Below are positions 39,301 to 51,082 of a stretch of DNA of 64,000 nucleotides, in pieces. The notes beneath the pieces were generated by a model, which did no database searches, was not told the DNA's origin, and was given only the letters and a program-made list of their open reading frames with translations. The first letter of the stretch is position 1. Each line of letters starts with the position of its first letter. The stretch comes from Patagioenas fasciata. Taxonomy: Eukaryota; Chordata; Aves; Columbiformes; Columbidae. A program made the translations under genes and the position numbers. Location: assembly GCF_037038585.1 (NCBI RefSeq), contig NC_092525.1, positions 32,441,867 to 32,505,866 on the forward strand, given 5' to 3'.

Positions 39301-42044
39301 TGGCTGTGCAGTGCCTTCCACATGTACCTGGACCAGGGTACTCTGAAAATCTGGGTCTGCTTGGCGCTCTGTGATTCCCCACAGTCTCCTCCTGCAGCAT
39401 TAAAGGATCCATTGCTGCACCACAACCAGTCACACACACGATAAGAACAACAATGCAGAGGTTGATCAAATTTAGCATGAAAGACTGTTGCAGTTTTCAT
39501 TTGTTTTTTTTAAGCAAGCGCTGCAGTGTGGGTTCATTCCACGCTGTCTTGATAGAGTTGATACAATGGCACTGCTCATTCTCATTTCTAGTTGCCCTAT
39601 AGGCTGATAAACTTGTGTTTAGAAAGACAAAACAATAAATCCTTCAAACTGTAGTGCCCTATTCGTCTATTAAGATTTAAACATCAGTCATCTCACAGCT
39701 TTTTTTATAGAACTTCTAAGTAACACCCAAGTGTATCAAGTAGAAGAACCTTGTGACCCAAGTGGCAGGTGTGTGGCTGCGGTGCTGTCCCTTCCCTTGG
39801 GGACACATTCTGGCTGCCGCAGCTCTAGTGTGTCAGAGCGGGAGGCAAGGGCTCTGTGGCGTGTTGCTGGGGACCAATGTGGTTTGCACATGTTGCCTGA
39901 AGACTGACGTGCTCTCATTTTGCCTAGAAATTGTAAAAAATGCATCCCTGTAGGGATGCTCTTCTCTAGGTGGAGACAAAGTTTGTTATAAAAGTGCTGG
40001 AAGACTTTCTTTTACAGGCTCTGCATGCTTTTTTTACTACAATTAAACCCCAAGCAAATAGCATCCTTGGTAACTGTGAGCCCAGAGACCTCAGAATGAT
40101 AACTTGTACTGTCCGGGGGAGAGTGAAGGGAGCCCTGGAGCCTTCTCACAGCTTTCAGAGTGCGTGTACTACACGTGTCGCATAAATTGCAACACTGTTG
40201 GGCTTTCTGTCCTATTTTTTCACTTAAAAGTACACTTTTAACTCCTGAGAGCTGAGGTTTACATACCAAGTGATGATGATAATACCTCTGCTTTTGTGTC
40301 AGTGAGCTGAAACATGAAACTTGCTTACATGTTGTTTAGGATGAGTGTTCCTAAATATAATCTATCACTTTTAAAACATCTGTTTATTGGAAATTCTGAA
40401 AACTTCACATGTTTAAACATTTGATTATATATCTTTAAGCCAGCAGCAGCTGTGAATCATGTTTGTAGCTCTCAGTGAAACTCATCCAAATCCATCCTCG
40501 CTGCTGTAGCAACAAGTGCTGAAGCCCTGAATCCCATTTTGCTCTTTGAAATGGCTTCAGAAAAGAAGTGATTGATAAAGCAGAATACAAGCCAACACCA
40601 TTAACCTGTGTTTTAACCAAATAAGGAATTGTGTGTCACCCAGGTACAAGTCTTGCTGACAAGAAATAATTCTTTCATCTGTCTCTTCCCTGAAAAAAAA
40701 CAATTGTGTGAAAGTGAGAGAAAGAAAATAACCTTATTTGGATTAAAAAGCAGCAGAAAAAAAAATCTTTTACAAACAAACAAACTAGAACGCATAGGTT
40801 CAAATGAGCTGGAAACCAGGAGAGACAGTGTAAGCCTGAGGTTGATGCTGGTTTTCTAGTCTGAAATCCAGCTGATGGCTGCATTTGCTCTGCCTCCAAA
40901 TCTTCAGGGGTGCATTCAGATTCCTGGTGGAGAGGAGGTTAGGGCAAATAGCTGAACAATCAAGGAATGAGTTTTAACCACAAACTCTTAAAAAATAGGC
41001 ATTAACAGGAAAAAGTTCTAAAATCCATTTACTTGTGTTGAAAGTCAACTGTACCCATTCCCTTTGCCATCTGGAATATGTTTACTGATGCTTTTTAGGT
41101 GCTGCATATGAACCCATAGACACTTGGTCCTGTCATGAAGGACCGTGAACTGCTCTACCTTCATATGGCCTCAGTCACAAATTTGCTACTGAAATCTGAT
41201 TTTTCCAGGTTCTGTTCCTGTGGGAGTCACCATTCACTGCCTCCAAAAAAACCACTCCTCTTTACTATTTGACATCCATGATTTTATAACATTCTCTTCT
41301 CATTGAAATAACCCCTGCTACTAAACACAGCTTTCTCTGACTGCAGCTGACCATGAGTGCTAATAAACAGCTAAAGACCCTGACCCAGAATGTGCATGTT
41401 CTTCGAGGATCCCAGACTCATTTCTTTGCCCTCAGGCCCAGGTTCCCATCTGGGGACGGTACTTAGCCGCGTCTCACTGGGCTGCTAACCTGACCGTTTT
41501 CATTATCTTCATTCCGAGCTTGGTTTGTTTTCCCTTTCCTCAGTTTTTGCTTACATCCACATTTGCTTTTTCTTCATTTTTCATTCCTCTTGTTCTTTAG
41601 GACTTTATTTCACTATTGGCTACCAGTGATTAAGCTTTTCTTGGGAAAGTCCTACAAGCTATATCACTGTGAACACAGCGACAGTATTGCTTAGTATTCT
41701 TAAAAGCATAGCTAATGGTGTGATTTCTGATTTATTTTACATGGAGACAGCAGCTGTCTGTACCTAAGTGGTGGGGAAAAGAGAAGATGTTTAGATCTTA
41801 GTGTGACTTTGGAAGAGAAATCACACAGAACAAAAATCCCAAGTTATACAGCTGATACCAACCCAGGATTCTGGGGTTGACTCTGCTGTTGGAAGCTGAA
41901 TTCTTGCCTTATGAGTTCCCTTACGTGGCATGAGCCTGTCTGGGAAGCTCTTGCACCATCTTTCTGGTTTGTCTGCATAAAGGTGGGTTGTTGGCTTTTT
42001 TTTTTTTCCTGGCAGCCTTTCTGAAACCATCAAGTATTTGCACG
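36300..42044. other. Intergenic sequence, no supported gene
   Basis: Unique, moderately AT-rich sequence. A slightly GC-richer part at 37.8-39.5 kb carries open frames up to 151 codons (38035-38490) whose content looks like chance. No splice-linked exons, RNA genes or recognisable repeats could be supported here. Confidence 0.6.
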
Positions 42045-42494
42045 TCCAAGGAAGGGCGATGAGGCTGGTGAAGGATCTGGAGTGCAAGTCTGATGGGGAG
42101 CAGCTGAGGGAGCTGGGGGTGTTCAGCCTGGAGAACAGGAGGCTGAGGGGAGACCTTATTGCTGTCTACAACTACCTGAACGGAGGTTGTAGCATGGAGG
42201 GTGTTGGCCTTTTCTCACAAGTAACAAGTGATAGGACAAGAGGAAATGGCCTCAGGTTGCACCAGGGGAGGTTTAGATTGGATATTAGCAAAAATTTTTT
42301 CACCAAAAGGGTTGTCAGGCATTGGAACAGGCTGCCCAGGGAAGCAGTTGAGTCACCGTCCCTGGAGGTGTTTAAAAGACACGTAGTTGTTGTGCTTAGG
42401 GACATGGTTTAGTGTTGGACTTGGCAGTGTTAGGTTAATGGTTGGACTTGATGATCTTAAAGGCCTTTTCCAACCTAAATGATTGTATGATTCT
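42045..42494 (+). mobile_element. CR1 LINE 3' end (ORF2 C-terminus plus 3' UTR)
   Basis: The upstream part translates to the CR1 ORF2 C-terminus, with SFLS-type blocks such as [52 protein letters not shown] and a stop after LRDMV (about 42412). A 3' UTR ending in an ATTGTATGATTCTT-like octamer tail follows. It is 5'-truncated, as most avian CR1 copies are. The frame is still open over about 124 codons, suggesting modest age. The 3' UTR type (GGACTTGGCAGTGTTAGGTT) is shared with the copy at 50898-51082. Confidence 0.93.
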
Positions 42495-45400
42495 TGTCAG
42501 AAAATTAAGAATTTACTTGAATGACTTTTGTGAACAAGCAGCTGGTCAGCTTCTTTAAGCCAAAGGGAAACAGGGATATCTATTAAAAACTGGCAAAAAC
42601 ATGTTAGAGGCAAGAATCTCAGCCTATTTACTAGTAAATGATGAATGAGATAGCTAACATGAAATTCTTAGGACATTAAACTGTGATTTCAGCTTTATAA
42701 GTGGGAATGCACCAAGGGTCTCTGAGCAGCACCCCTGCCCCCCACTGCCAGCAGCAAACATCAGCAACCTGCAGGTTTCTGTGATTTCCTGCAATGTGCA
42801 GCAGCTGGCACAGAATTTATTCATGAAGGGCGAGGAGAAGAGAGGGAAGCTCTGCTTTCCTGTTGCTCCTGTTGTAACGTGTTGCGTGCCGGGCTGTGGA
42901 AGTTGTGTGATGGTCCAGGCTACGTTTTCATCGTGTCACTTTAGAAATTGGAAGCAGCAGGTACGTTACTGAAGTGGATCTTCAGTTTAAATCTATATGA
43001 TACCTACTACCATAGCATTCACATTTACAGTGAACAAATCTTTTATACTTTCCCTTTTTTGAAGCAGTAGGTTCTTACTCTTGCTCTTGGCTTCCTGATT
43101 TCAGACATCTTCACTACCTTAGACTGAAAAAGGCAATCCTGGCTACCTAGTGCTGGGTGCTTAGCCAATGTCCTGGTCTTGGAGAGATCCCCGAGTGGCT
43201 GATGAGAGCTCCCTGTGCTCAAGCAGCCAAGTCTGATGCTGAATTTAGGTGCTTTTTGCTTCAGCTTTTTGTCTCACTGAAGCTGGAAAATCCATTCTGC
43301 TGTTGCTGTTATTACTGTGCACAGAGAGAAAGCTCTGACCAGCTTGGGATCAAGCTAAAAATTAAGCAGTTACTGAAAACTGAACCAGATACATTCAGAG
43401 CTTCAACTGCCTCCTGTTCCAGCTGCCAGCAAAGAGCAGCACATGCTGCCTGCAGCCAGTGCTCATATTCACTCCTTTATCATCACAGGAAACCTGAGCA
43501 CTTTCCCTACTTTTTTTTTTAGCTTCCCCCGCATGTATTTTCTCTTCCAATCTCTTTCCTCTGCCTCCAGGAGAGTATTAGTTGTGTCATTTTTAACCAG
43601 AAAGGTTCTTGTTAAAAGTCTGTCTTAATTCTAGAAGACTTGCAAAGGTGAGAATTCTTACCCCTTGTTATCCTGTAGATCTGAACTACTTTCCCACCCA
43701 AAGGTGGTCTCTGCCTGCACAGGTTAATGAGGCGCATCTCCAGTTCTGTACCTAGGAATGAGATCAAATGAAATAATAAGTCTAAGTGTAGCCCTTCACT
43801 GCATCAGTATTTTGCCTTGGTTAAGGGTCAAAATGGTTTTAATCTTACTCAACAGGAAAGCTATGAAAACAGTAAGGCAGTGTGAAATCTTTGTGTTGTG
43901 TAAGTGTGGTGAGTGCTGCAATTGGGAAATGGAGAATGGCAAAGCCATGGCCAAGGGCAGAGGTGGTGCTATGAACCAGTGCATCTCCTTTAAAATGTTA
44001 TACTTGAGAGGTTAGTAAGTGGAGAATAAGAAATGCAAAATGTAGGATTTTTGAAAAACAAGTGCAGCTGACTTCTGATGGGGAAAAATATATTGATACT
44101 TCAAGATCATATATTATGTGCAAAAAGTGATTAAACTTCTTTGAAGAGCCTTAACAGATCTATCTGTAGTTTCTAAAAACATACGTAAACCTGAATATTT
44201 TGTTGTCTCGCTTCCACAGGAAAGAAGTCTTACGCAATAGAACAGGAAATACAAGATAAAAAGGATAGAGTTATGTCACTGCAGTTTTTCTCATTAGGAT
44301 TGTGCAAAATAAGTCATTTCCCATAAAACAGGAGAGGGAGCAAGCGGTGGAACCCTTGTGTGCTGCAACAAGGCTGGTAATTAGAATGTAGCCAGGCAAA
44401 ATCCCAAGGGGGTATGTAATAAAAGAAAGCTTTAATGCGATTTAAATACCGTGACTGAGTTGCATGCAGTGACAGCCTGGTCACCCAGCACCACGCGGCC
44501 CCTTCCCTGTAGAGATGTATTCCCACACCAGGCTCCTGCAATGGCCATCTGGCCGGGACCACAGGAGCTCAGGGACGGACACAGCACCTGGTGGGACACA
44601 CCAAATTTGCTTTAACGCAGTCACAGCTTCTTCTCATCACAAAAGCTTGAATATGGCCCTAATGTTGCCTCGTGTGGGAGTTTGTCGTTTAAAAGAGATT
44701 AAAATGCAAAGGTATAGTATTTTGGACACGTGCCTGTGAATCTACTTCACGTATTTTATTGCTCACGAGTGTAGTGGGTGAGGTGTGTTCTGGACAGCGT
44801 AGGCTGTGGAGAGGCACCACATTCTTGCTCTGGAAAGTCCGTAAAGGTGTAACACGTGTCTGCAGTTAAAGGAGCCCACTGGTGCCAAGAGCACGCGAGC
44901 TGAGCTTGCTTCCTCCATGGTTTCCATTTGGTTGAGTACTTCTGCTTTTAAGTCATTTTAAAAGGCACCAGTTTTACTGCGGCCCATATTTTAACTCTGT
45001 GTTTTTGGCAATTGCTTGGGTCACTCATCATGGTGTGACTAATGGGGGGTGATTTATTTGCTTCCACTTCTACACTTCCTGTGCCATCTACTAAATGTTC
45101 CTGAGGCCGGCGTGGGGGTGTGTCGCTGTCCTTTAAAGCATAATGGATTTATTTACCTTTCACTGGTCCTCAGAGACCATCGCCAACAGCAGGCAGGGCA
45201 GCTCCTCCTCCTGAACTCCCAGCCAAGGCGCCCTGTGCTCTTCCCGGGAAGCAACTTCTTTGAGAATGGATCTCAGTCGCTTCTCTCTCTGCTTTTCTTG
45301 GCAGCTCTTGTCTTGGCTCTGATGGGGATTGGCCCCTCACATCTCCCTCCCTCTAATAGTATCATGTTTAAAAAAATGGTTTTTTCCTTCTGTGCCTTTA

Positions 45401-47969
45401 ATACATAGGCCTGTATTTGTAAGACGCTATTTGGGCCACACAGTTTTGTTAGTCAAAATTATTCTGTGAAGTAAACAAGTAACTGTATATTTTAGAGACA
45501 CAACAATTCTATAAACAGTTTCTATAAGATAAATATTTTTAATTTTATGTTGTAATATTTGAATTAAGTTTGTTTGTTTGGGATTTTTTTGTTGTTGTTG
45601 CTGTTGTTTTTCTTTCTCCCAGGAAGCAGGTGCATTTCAGATTGTTTGCCCATGTAAAGGAAAAACTACAAGCATGAAAGGCACAATTTAAAGGCAAATG
45701 AAATACTGGAGTTGCAGAAATCATAATGCTTCGCCTGAACAGAGTGCAATGCCCCAATATGTCAGTAAAGCAGGAGTTAACTAATACTGGAGCACTCTAG
45801 AAAGTTCTTCTCAGCTCTGCTGTGAACACTCAGTACAGTGCCGAGAATGGTTATTCCAGCCAAATAATTTGACTTGTGTCTTCTGCTTGCTTGCTCTCAG
45901 TGCAAACAAGGCAAAAGAAGAAGAGATGTTTCCTGCCCCACTTGGGCTGATGCAACAAAGCTTTCACCATGTGAAATTCCTCAGGCCAAACAGTCTCAGT
46001 TGCAGATGATATTCTGATGATGAAGAAATCTGGGAAATGAATAGGTTGGATGGGATCAATGGCCGAAAGACCCTGTGATACCTACACTAAGGGCTACTTA
46101 CATATTTCCCTGTGCTGAGGCAACAGTAGGCAGGGTGGAGACAAGGACCTGAAATCCTCCAAGACTAGCAATGTTTGCAGAGCAGAAGGTACACCATCTT
46201 GTTTGTCCCCCTCTTTTTTTTTGCCTCAAATCTCATTTGTGAAATGAACTATTTTGGACTAAATGTGGAGCTTGGTGCAGTTTAATGGGTGGCCCGTGAT
46301 GCTGCTTCTGCTGCTCAGAAGCTTGTTTTCCTCATTTTAGGATGTCCTTTTTCCTTTAACCTAGCATGAAGAGGAATCAGACTAACTCTTTAAGTTCTAC
46401 TGTGAGTGATCCAGAGTAAATGAGAGGGTGCCACTCAGTGTGTCAGAGCTATGTGTCTCGACTGATGGAGCTCCTGGCTTTCTGTCTCATACTTCTGTGT
46501 GTGGCTGAGAGGGTCAGTTATTCCTGAACAGTCACTCATGACATTGGATGTTACTGCTGTTGTTCCAGAAAGTTGGTAGATAACTGATTTTCAGAAGTTT
46601 TCTTTATACTGTAAGAGAATGGAGGCAGGCAATGATATCAAGTGTGAGAACAAAAAAGAGTAATCTGGAGAACTGTCAGTGCTGGATAATCAGTCTCCAG
46701 GGCACTGGATTTCTATTTGTCCTGTGTTTAAATATGTCATCACGATCTAGGGAAAAGCATCTCTTTTCTATAATATTACAATATAATAATTTACAGACCT
46801 CAAGGTCCTTTCCAGCACCTGTGTATGAGCAGTGTAAATGAATCGTTAAGAGATGATGCAGATACAATCTCAGTCCCAATTAACCTGTTAGGTACAGCGT
46901 CTGAATTACTGTATCAAGCAGGCTGATGCAGGTATGGGCTCTATCTGCAATTTACTGAGCTAGAACTGCAGCAAAACCAGAAAGCAACAGCCGAACACCT
47001 ATAACTCATTTACCGTGTTCTGCAATAAGCCTTACAGAAAAATTTATGGAGCAGATGGGCAAGAAATGTTCATGGCCTTATGTGCCTGTGACTTTTTGTA
47101 AACAGATACAAGTGAATGTATCTCAGGAATTCCTCACTGAGGCTCTTGGGTCATGTAAAAACATAAAATGGCCCTGCTGGAGAGGATTCTTGAACCTTGA
47201 AATGAAACCATCATGGATGTGATTAAAAATAACACTTGTCACTGTTATAGATGTAGCATTTGTTCATCTAATACACCTTACAGAGGATAAGGATGATGTA
47301 ATTAGAGCATCTGGTGCTCCAAGTGAGAGTAAATTAAGAGTGCCCCATATGGGGTTAGGAGTAGGGGAGTTCTTAGCAGGGACTGTCACTAGCTGATGGG
47401 AGCGTTAATGTTTTACGCTTCACTGCAAAGCAGGATGCCAGTGGGATCACACTAGTGCACTGCTCATGATTCTGTGGGTGGACTTCCAGCCCAGGACCAA
47501 CAGCTTCCAGCTTTCCTTCCTTGCTGGATCTATTCATGAGGGCAGGTTGTGCAGTACCAGCGCTGCTGTGAGGATACTGCCCAGCGCTCCCCAGGACAAT
47601 GACAGTGCTGGCTGGAAAGGACAATGGGACACTAGTAAATCTATGCCATGACTCCTCAGAGACCATTTTTCTCCTTGCTAAAGAGGGCTTGTGGGGAACG
47701 GATATGGGTTTCTGGCAGTTTTAGAGTCAAAGGCCACAGAGGACAGCCGTGCTTGGTGGGCTTTGTGCCCACAGCTGGGTGCTGCTTGTCCCCAGTTTTA
47801 GGTGGCTGCAGGCTGTGGCTCTGGGCTTGAGGGCACCTGAGCTGCCATGGCTTCCTTTAGTGTTTGCAACTGCTGTGAACCTTCATTACAAAAAAACCCC
47901 ATCTTCTCATGATTCAAAATAACATGAGACCTTGGGGTTTTTTGTCTCTTGCGCAATTTCAGATTAAAA
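42495..47969. other. Intergenic sequence, no supported gene
   Basis: Unique sequence without recognisable genes. It contains a T/G-rich run with TTG repeats at about 45560-45610. Open frames up to about 121 codons look like chance. Confidence 0.6.
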
Positions 47970-48618
47970 TTATGACCATGAGCCAGCACTGTGCTCTTGT
48001 GGCCAAGAGGGCCAATGACATCCTGGGGTGTATTAGAAGGGGGGTGGTTAGTAGGTCGAAAGAGGTTCTCCTTCCCCTCTACTCTGCCCTGGTGAGACCA
48101 CACCTGGAATATTGTGTCCAGTTCTGGGCTCCTCAGTTCCAGAAGGACAGGGAACTGCTGGAGAGAGTCCAGCGTAGGACAACCAAGATGATTAAGGGAG
48201 TGGAGCATCTCCCTTATGAGGAAAGACTGAGGGAGCTGGGTCTCTTTAGTTTGGAGGAGGCTGAGGGGTGACCTTATTAATGTTTATAAACATACAAAGG
48301 ATGAGTGTCACGAGGATGGAGCCAGGCTCCTCTTGGTGACAAACAATGGTAGGGCAAGGAGTAATGGGTTTAAGCTGGAACATAAGAGGTTCCACTTAAA
48401 TTTGAGAAGAAACTTCTTCTCAGTGAGGGTAACAGAGCACTGGAACAGGCTGCCCAGGGAGGTTGTGGAGTCTCCTACTCTGGAGACATTCAAACCCGCC
48501 TGGACACCTTCCTGTGTAACCTCATCTGGGTGTTCCTGCTCCAGCAGGGGGATTGGACTGGATGATCTTTCTAGGTCCCTTCCAATCCCTAGCATTCTAT
48601 GATTCCATGATCCTATGA
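47970..48618 (+). mobile_element. CR1 LINE 3' end, second subfamily
   Basis: The translation starts [20 protein letters not shown] and continues [20 protein letters not shown] and [16 protein letters not shown]. It breaks by frameshift near 48260 and resumes with [20 protein letters not shown]. The 3' UTR reads GGATTGGACTGGATGATCTT and ends in a TTCTATGATTCCATGA-type octamer tail at about 48618. It is 5'-truncated, and the longest CR1 copy in the window at about 650 bp. Its 3' UTR differs from that of the copies at 42.0 and 50.9 kb, so it belongs to another CR1 subfamily. Confidence 0.95.
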
Positions 48619-50439
48619 AAATACCATGAGAAAAAGGCTTTTACTGTTTCCGTACCATTTAATATATTTTGATTGATACAAAAATTAAATGAAGCAACGA
48701 GCATATATACACACACCCCCATTCACACATGCATGTGAAATGCAGATAATTTACAGTAGCATTTTATGACTTACTTAAGTGGGTATAAGAATCCCAGATG
48801 TTTATTACTTTGGGGATGAAGGTCTAAGTGTACCTTGATGGATTGTGATTCATGTTATTCCCCAGAACAAGCCATTCATTCACCATTTAAATTTCTAATT
48901 TTAGTAACTCTGCAATTTTTTATCTTTTCTAAAATCAGTACAAAGGAGATACAAAGTTAATTCTGAAAGCAGTGTTTTCCCATTATTTGTGCACATGATC
49001 AGCTTCATGATGATTGTGCTTGCAAACCCTCTGCTCCTTCTTCCCAACCCGTCTGTACCATCTCTTTAGAGTACAAGCTCTTTGAGAAGGGAAGCATCTT
49101 AATTTAGTATCTGCATAGCTTTTGGTACTAGAGATTTCATTTGAAGTTGGGTTTTGGCAATACAAATAAATAACAGTCAGAGTGACGGTTTGTGCTGGGC
49201 AACAATAAATGGGCACCAAAAACGGTGTGCCAGGGTGAGACTGGGTAAGAGTTGCTTGTGGGGAGGAGGGACTGAAGTGGTCACAGGGATATTCTCAGCA
49301 AGTTTTGTGCCATGATTTAATTCTCATGTGAGAACAGTATCAGAAGATTTACTTCATTTAATGTATTTGAGACTATTATCTCTGAGAAGCGAGATACAGT
49401 AAATTACAGAGTGTACAGAGCATATAAGTGTGATATGGGAAGCCTGTAACTGTAACTGATGTATGGGAAGAAAAGGCCTGAAGCCCTATTTTATTATTCC
49501 ATAAGTATGCTGTGCTAGAGGCTCTTAAAGCAAGATGAAAGTAGAGTGGGTTTTGGTTTTTTTTTAATGTACATTACAAAGGAGTCTTTCTCACACTTAG
49601 ACAGGTGAATCCCCTTCTCTGACTGTGACTTCATGTGGCCACTTGTCTGGAGAGTCCCCAGAGGTCAGCCCTAATAAAAGGTTATCAAATACCAAGAAAT
49701 GGTGGACTTCTCAGCAATCAAAGTCTGCTCTTAAGAAGTGGTGTATAGTTTATTTACATTCCAGAAACAATAGAGCAAAAACTGAATAAAGGAGGATATT
49801 CTTCTCAGTAGAAATACGTAGTAGAAAATAATTTTAAATAGCATTATTAAAATAATGAAGATAATTTAGAAATTGGCAAAAATTGGCCAAATTTTCCTAA
49901 TTAAAAAAAGGACTTCAGCTGATCACATTGGTGATATTAAAATGATGCACATGAACTACCATGTGCAAAGATTCCCTGTGAAGCTAGGCATGAAGGTGGA
50001 TGTACAATTGAAAATCATAGCAGTGTGATTAGAGAAGTGGGAAGAGATTTAGGTTTAGAGAAATATTAATTTTTATTCGCCCCCCCCCCCCCCAGCATAT
50101 TGTTTATTTACTGGGGAAAAGCCCTGGCATTACAATATGTATCTGCAGGGAGGACTCACATTCTGTCTTAGGTGATCGATACCCAGATCTGGGATCACCT
50201 CAGATACCCTACACCAAGATGTTTAAGGTGTATCTGAGAGTTGCACACAGCATCCTCACAGCCCAAGCTGTGGGGCAGAGGAGTAACACTGCTCTGGAGC
50301 TGGATCGTCCCTGGGTGAAATGGGGCACCCGAGCCCTGCATGGTGCCCAGATGAGGTGAAGCACCTGTCCAGGAGGGACCAAGCCAAAAGGTGGCAGCAG
50401 AGAAGGGAGAAGGGTCCCCTCTGGCACTGCGATGCTGAC
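48619..50439. other. Intergenic sequence, no supported gene
   Basis: AT-rich unique sequence with a short CA-rich run near 48708-48730 and a 14-C tract at 50080-50093. No gene or recognisable transposable element is seen. Confidence 0.6.
50080..50093. repeat. Poly(C) tract, 14 C
   Basis: An uninterrupted run of 14 cytosines in otherwise AT-rich DNA. It is prone to length errors in sequencing. Confidence 0.95.
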
Positions 50440-50545
50440 ACTTTCCTCAGAGATGAGAGATGGAGGTTCAGATCCCTCCAGGCAGAGAAAGGATTGAACA
50501 TGGATCTCCCACATCCTGGGTCACTGCTCTAATTACTAGGTTAGT
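50440..50545 (-). mobile_element. tRNA-derived SINE-like remnant
   Basis: The minus strand reads TAACCTAGTAATTAGAGCAG, then a GTGGGAGATCCATGTTCAATCC segment. The first part resembles an A-box region (TAGCxxAGTGGTTAGAGC) and the second a B-box region (GGTTCAAATCC) of tRNA-derived SINEs known from sauropsids. A second GTTCAGATCCCTCC on the plus strand nearby suggests the element folds back or was partly duplicated. It is clearly degenerate. I cannot name the family. Confidence 0.5.
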
Positions 50546-50897
50546 GGATAAAAAGGGAATGACAGCAGCTGTGGTGAATCCAACCTCTTATTTCCTTTGT
50601 GGGTTTTTGGGTTTTTTTCTGTTGCAAGTGCCTGAAATGAAATATTTTGACTGAAACAAAGCACTTTGCTCGCTGCAAAATGTATGGGATTTGTTTTGTT
50701 TCAGCAAAGAAAACCAGAAAATATTATTTCAGAGTGATCTGAAGTGGGTTTTTTGCTCATTTTAGTTTCAATTGCTTTATAGCAGAATCAATTATTTGCA
50801 CAAACCAATTTGTAAATGTTATAAAACACAGTTTGAGCTCTGTTGGAGGACAGTCGCAGACAAAATCTCATCCCACAGTGGCACACTATGATCATCC

Positions 50898-51082
50898 CAG
50901 GCATCAGAACAGACTGCCTAGGCAAGCGTTTGAATCACCATCCCCAGAGGTGTTTTGTTAAAAGACACATATACGAGATTCTTAGGGACGTGGTTTAGAG
51001 GTGGACTTGGCAGCATTAGGTTAATGGTTGGACTCAATGATCTTAAAGGTCTTTTCTGACCAAAATGATTCTGCGATTCTAT
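50898..51082 (+). mobile_element. CR1 LINE 3' terminal fragment
   Basis: About 185 bp matches the end of the CR1 ORF2 and 3' UTR. It has AACAGACTGCCTAGGCAAGC (the NRLPR region with a damaged frame), GGACTTGGCAGCATTAGGTT, and a tail ATGATTCTGCGATTCTAT. It is the same 3' UTR type as the copy at 42.0 kb, but shorter and more diverged. Confidence 0.9.
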
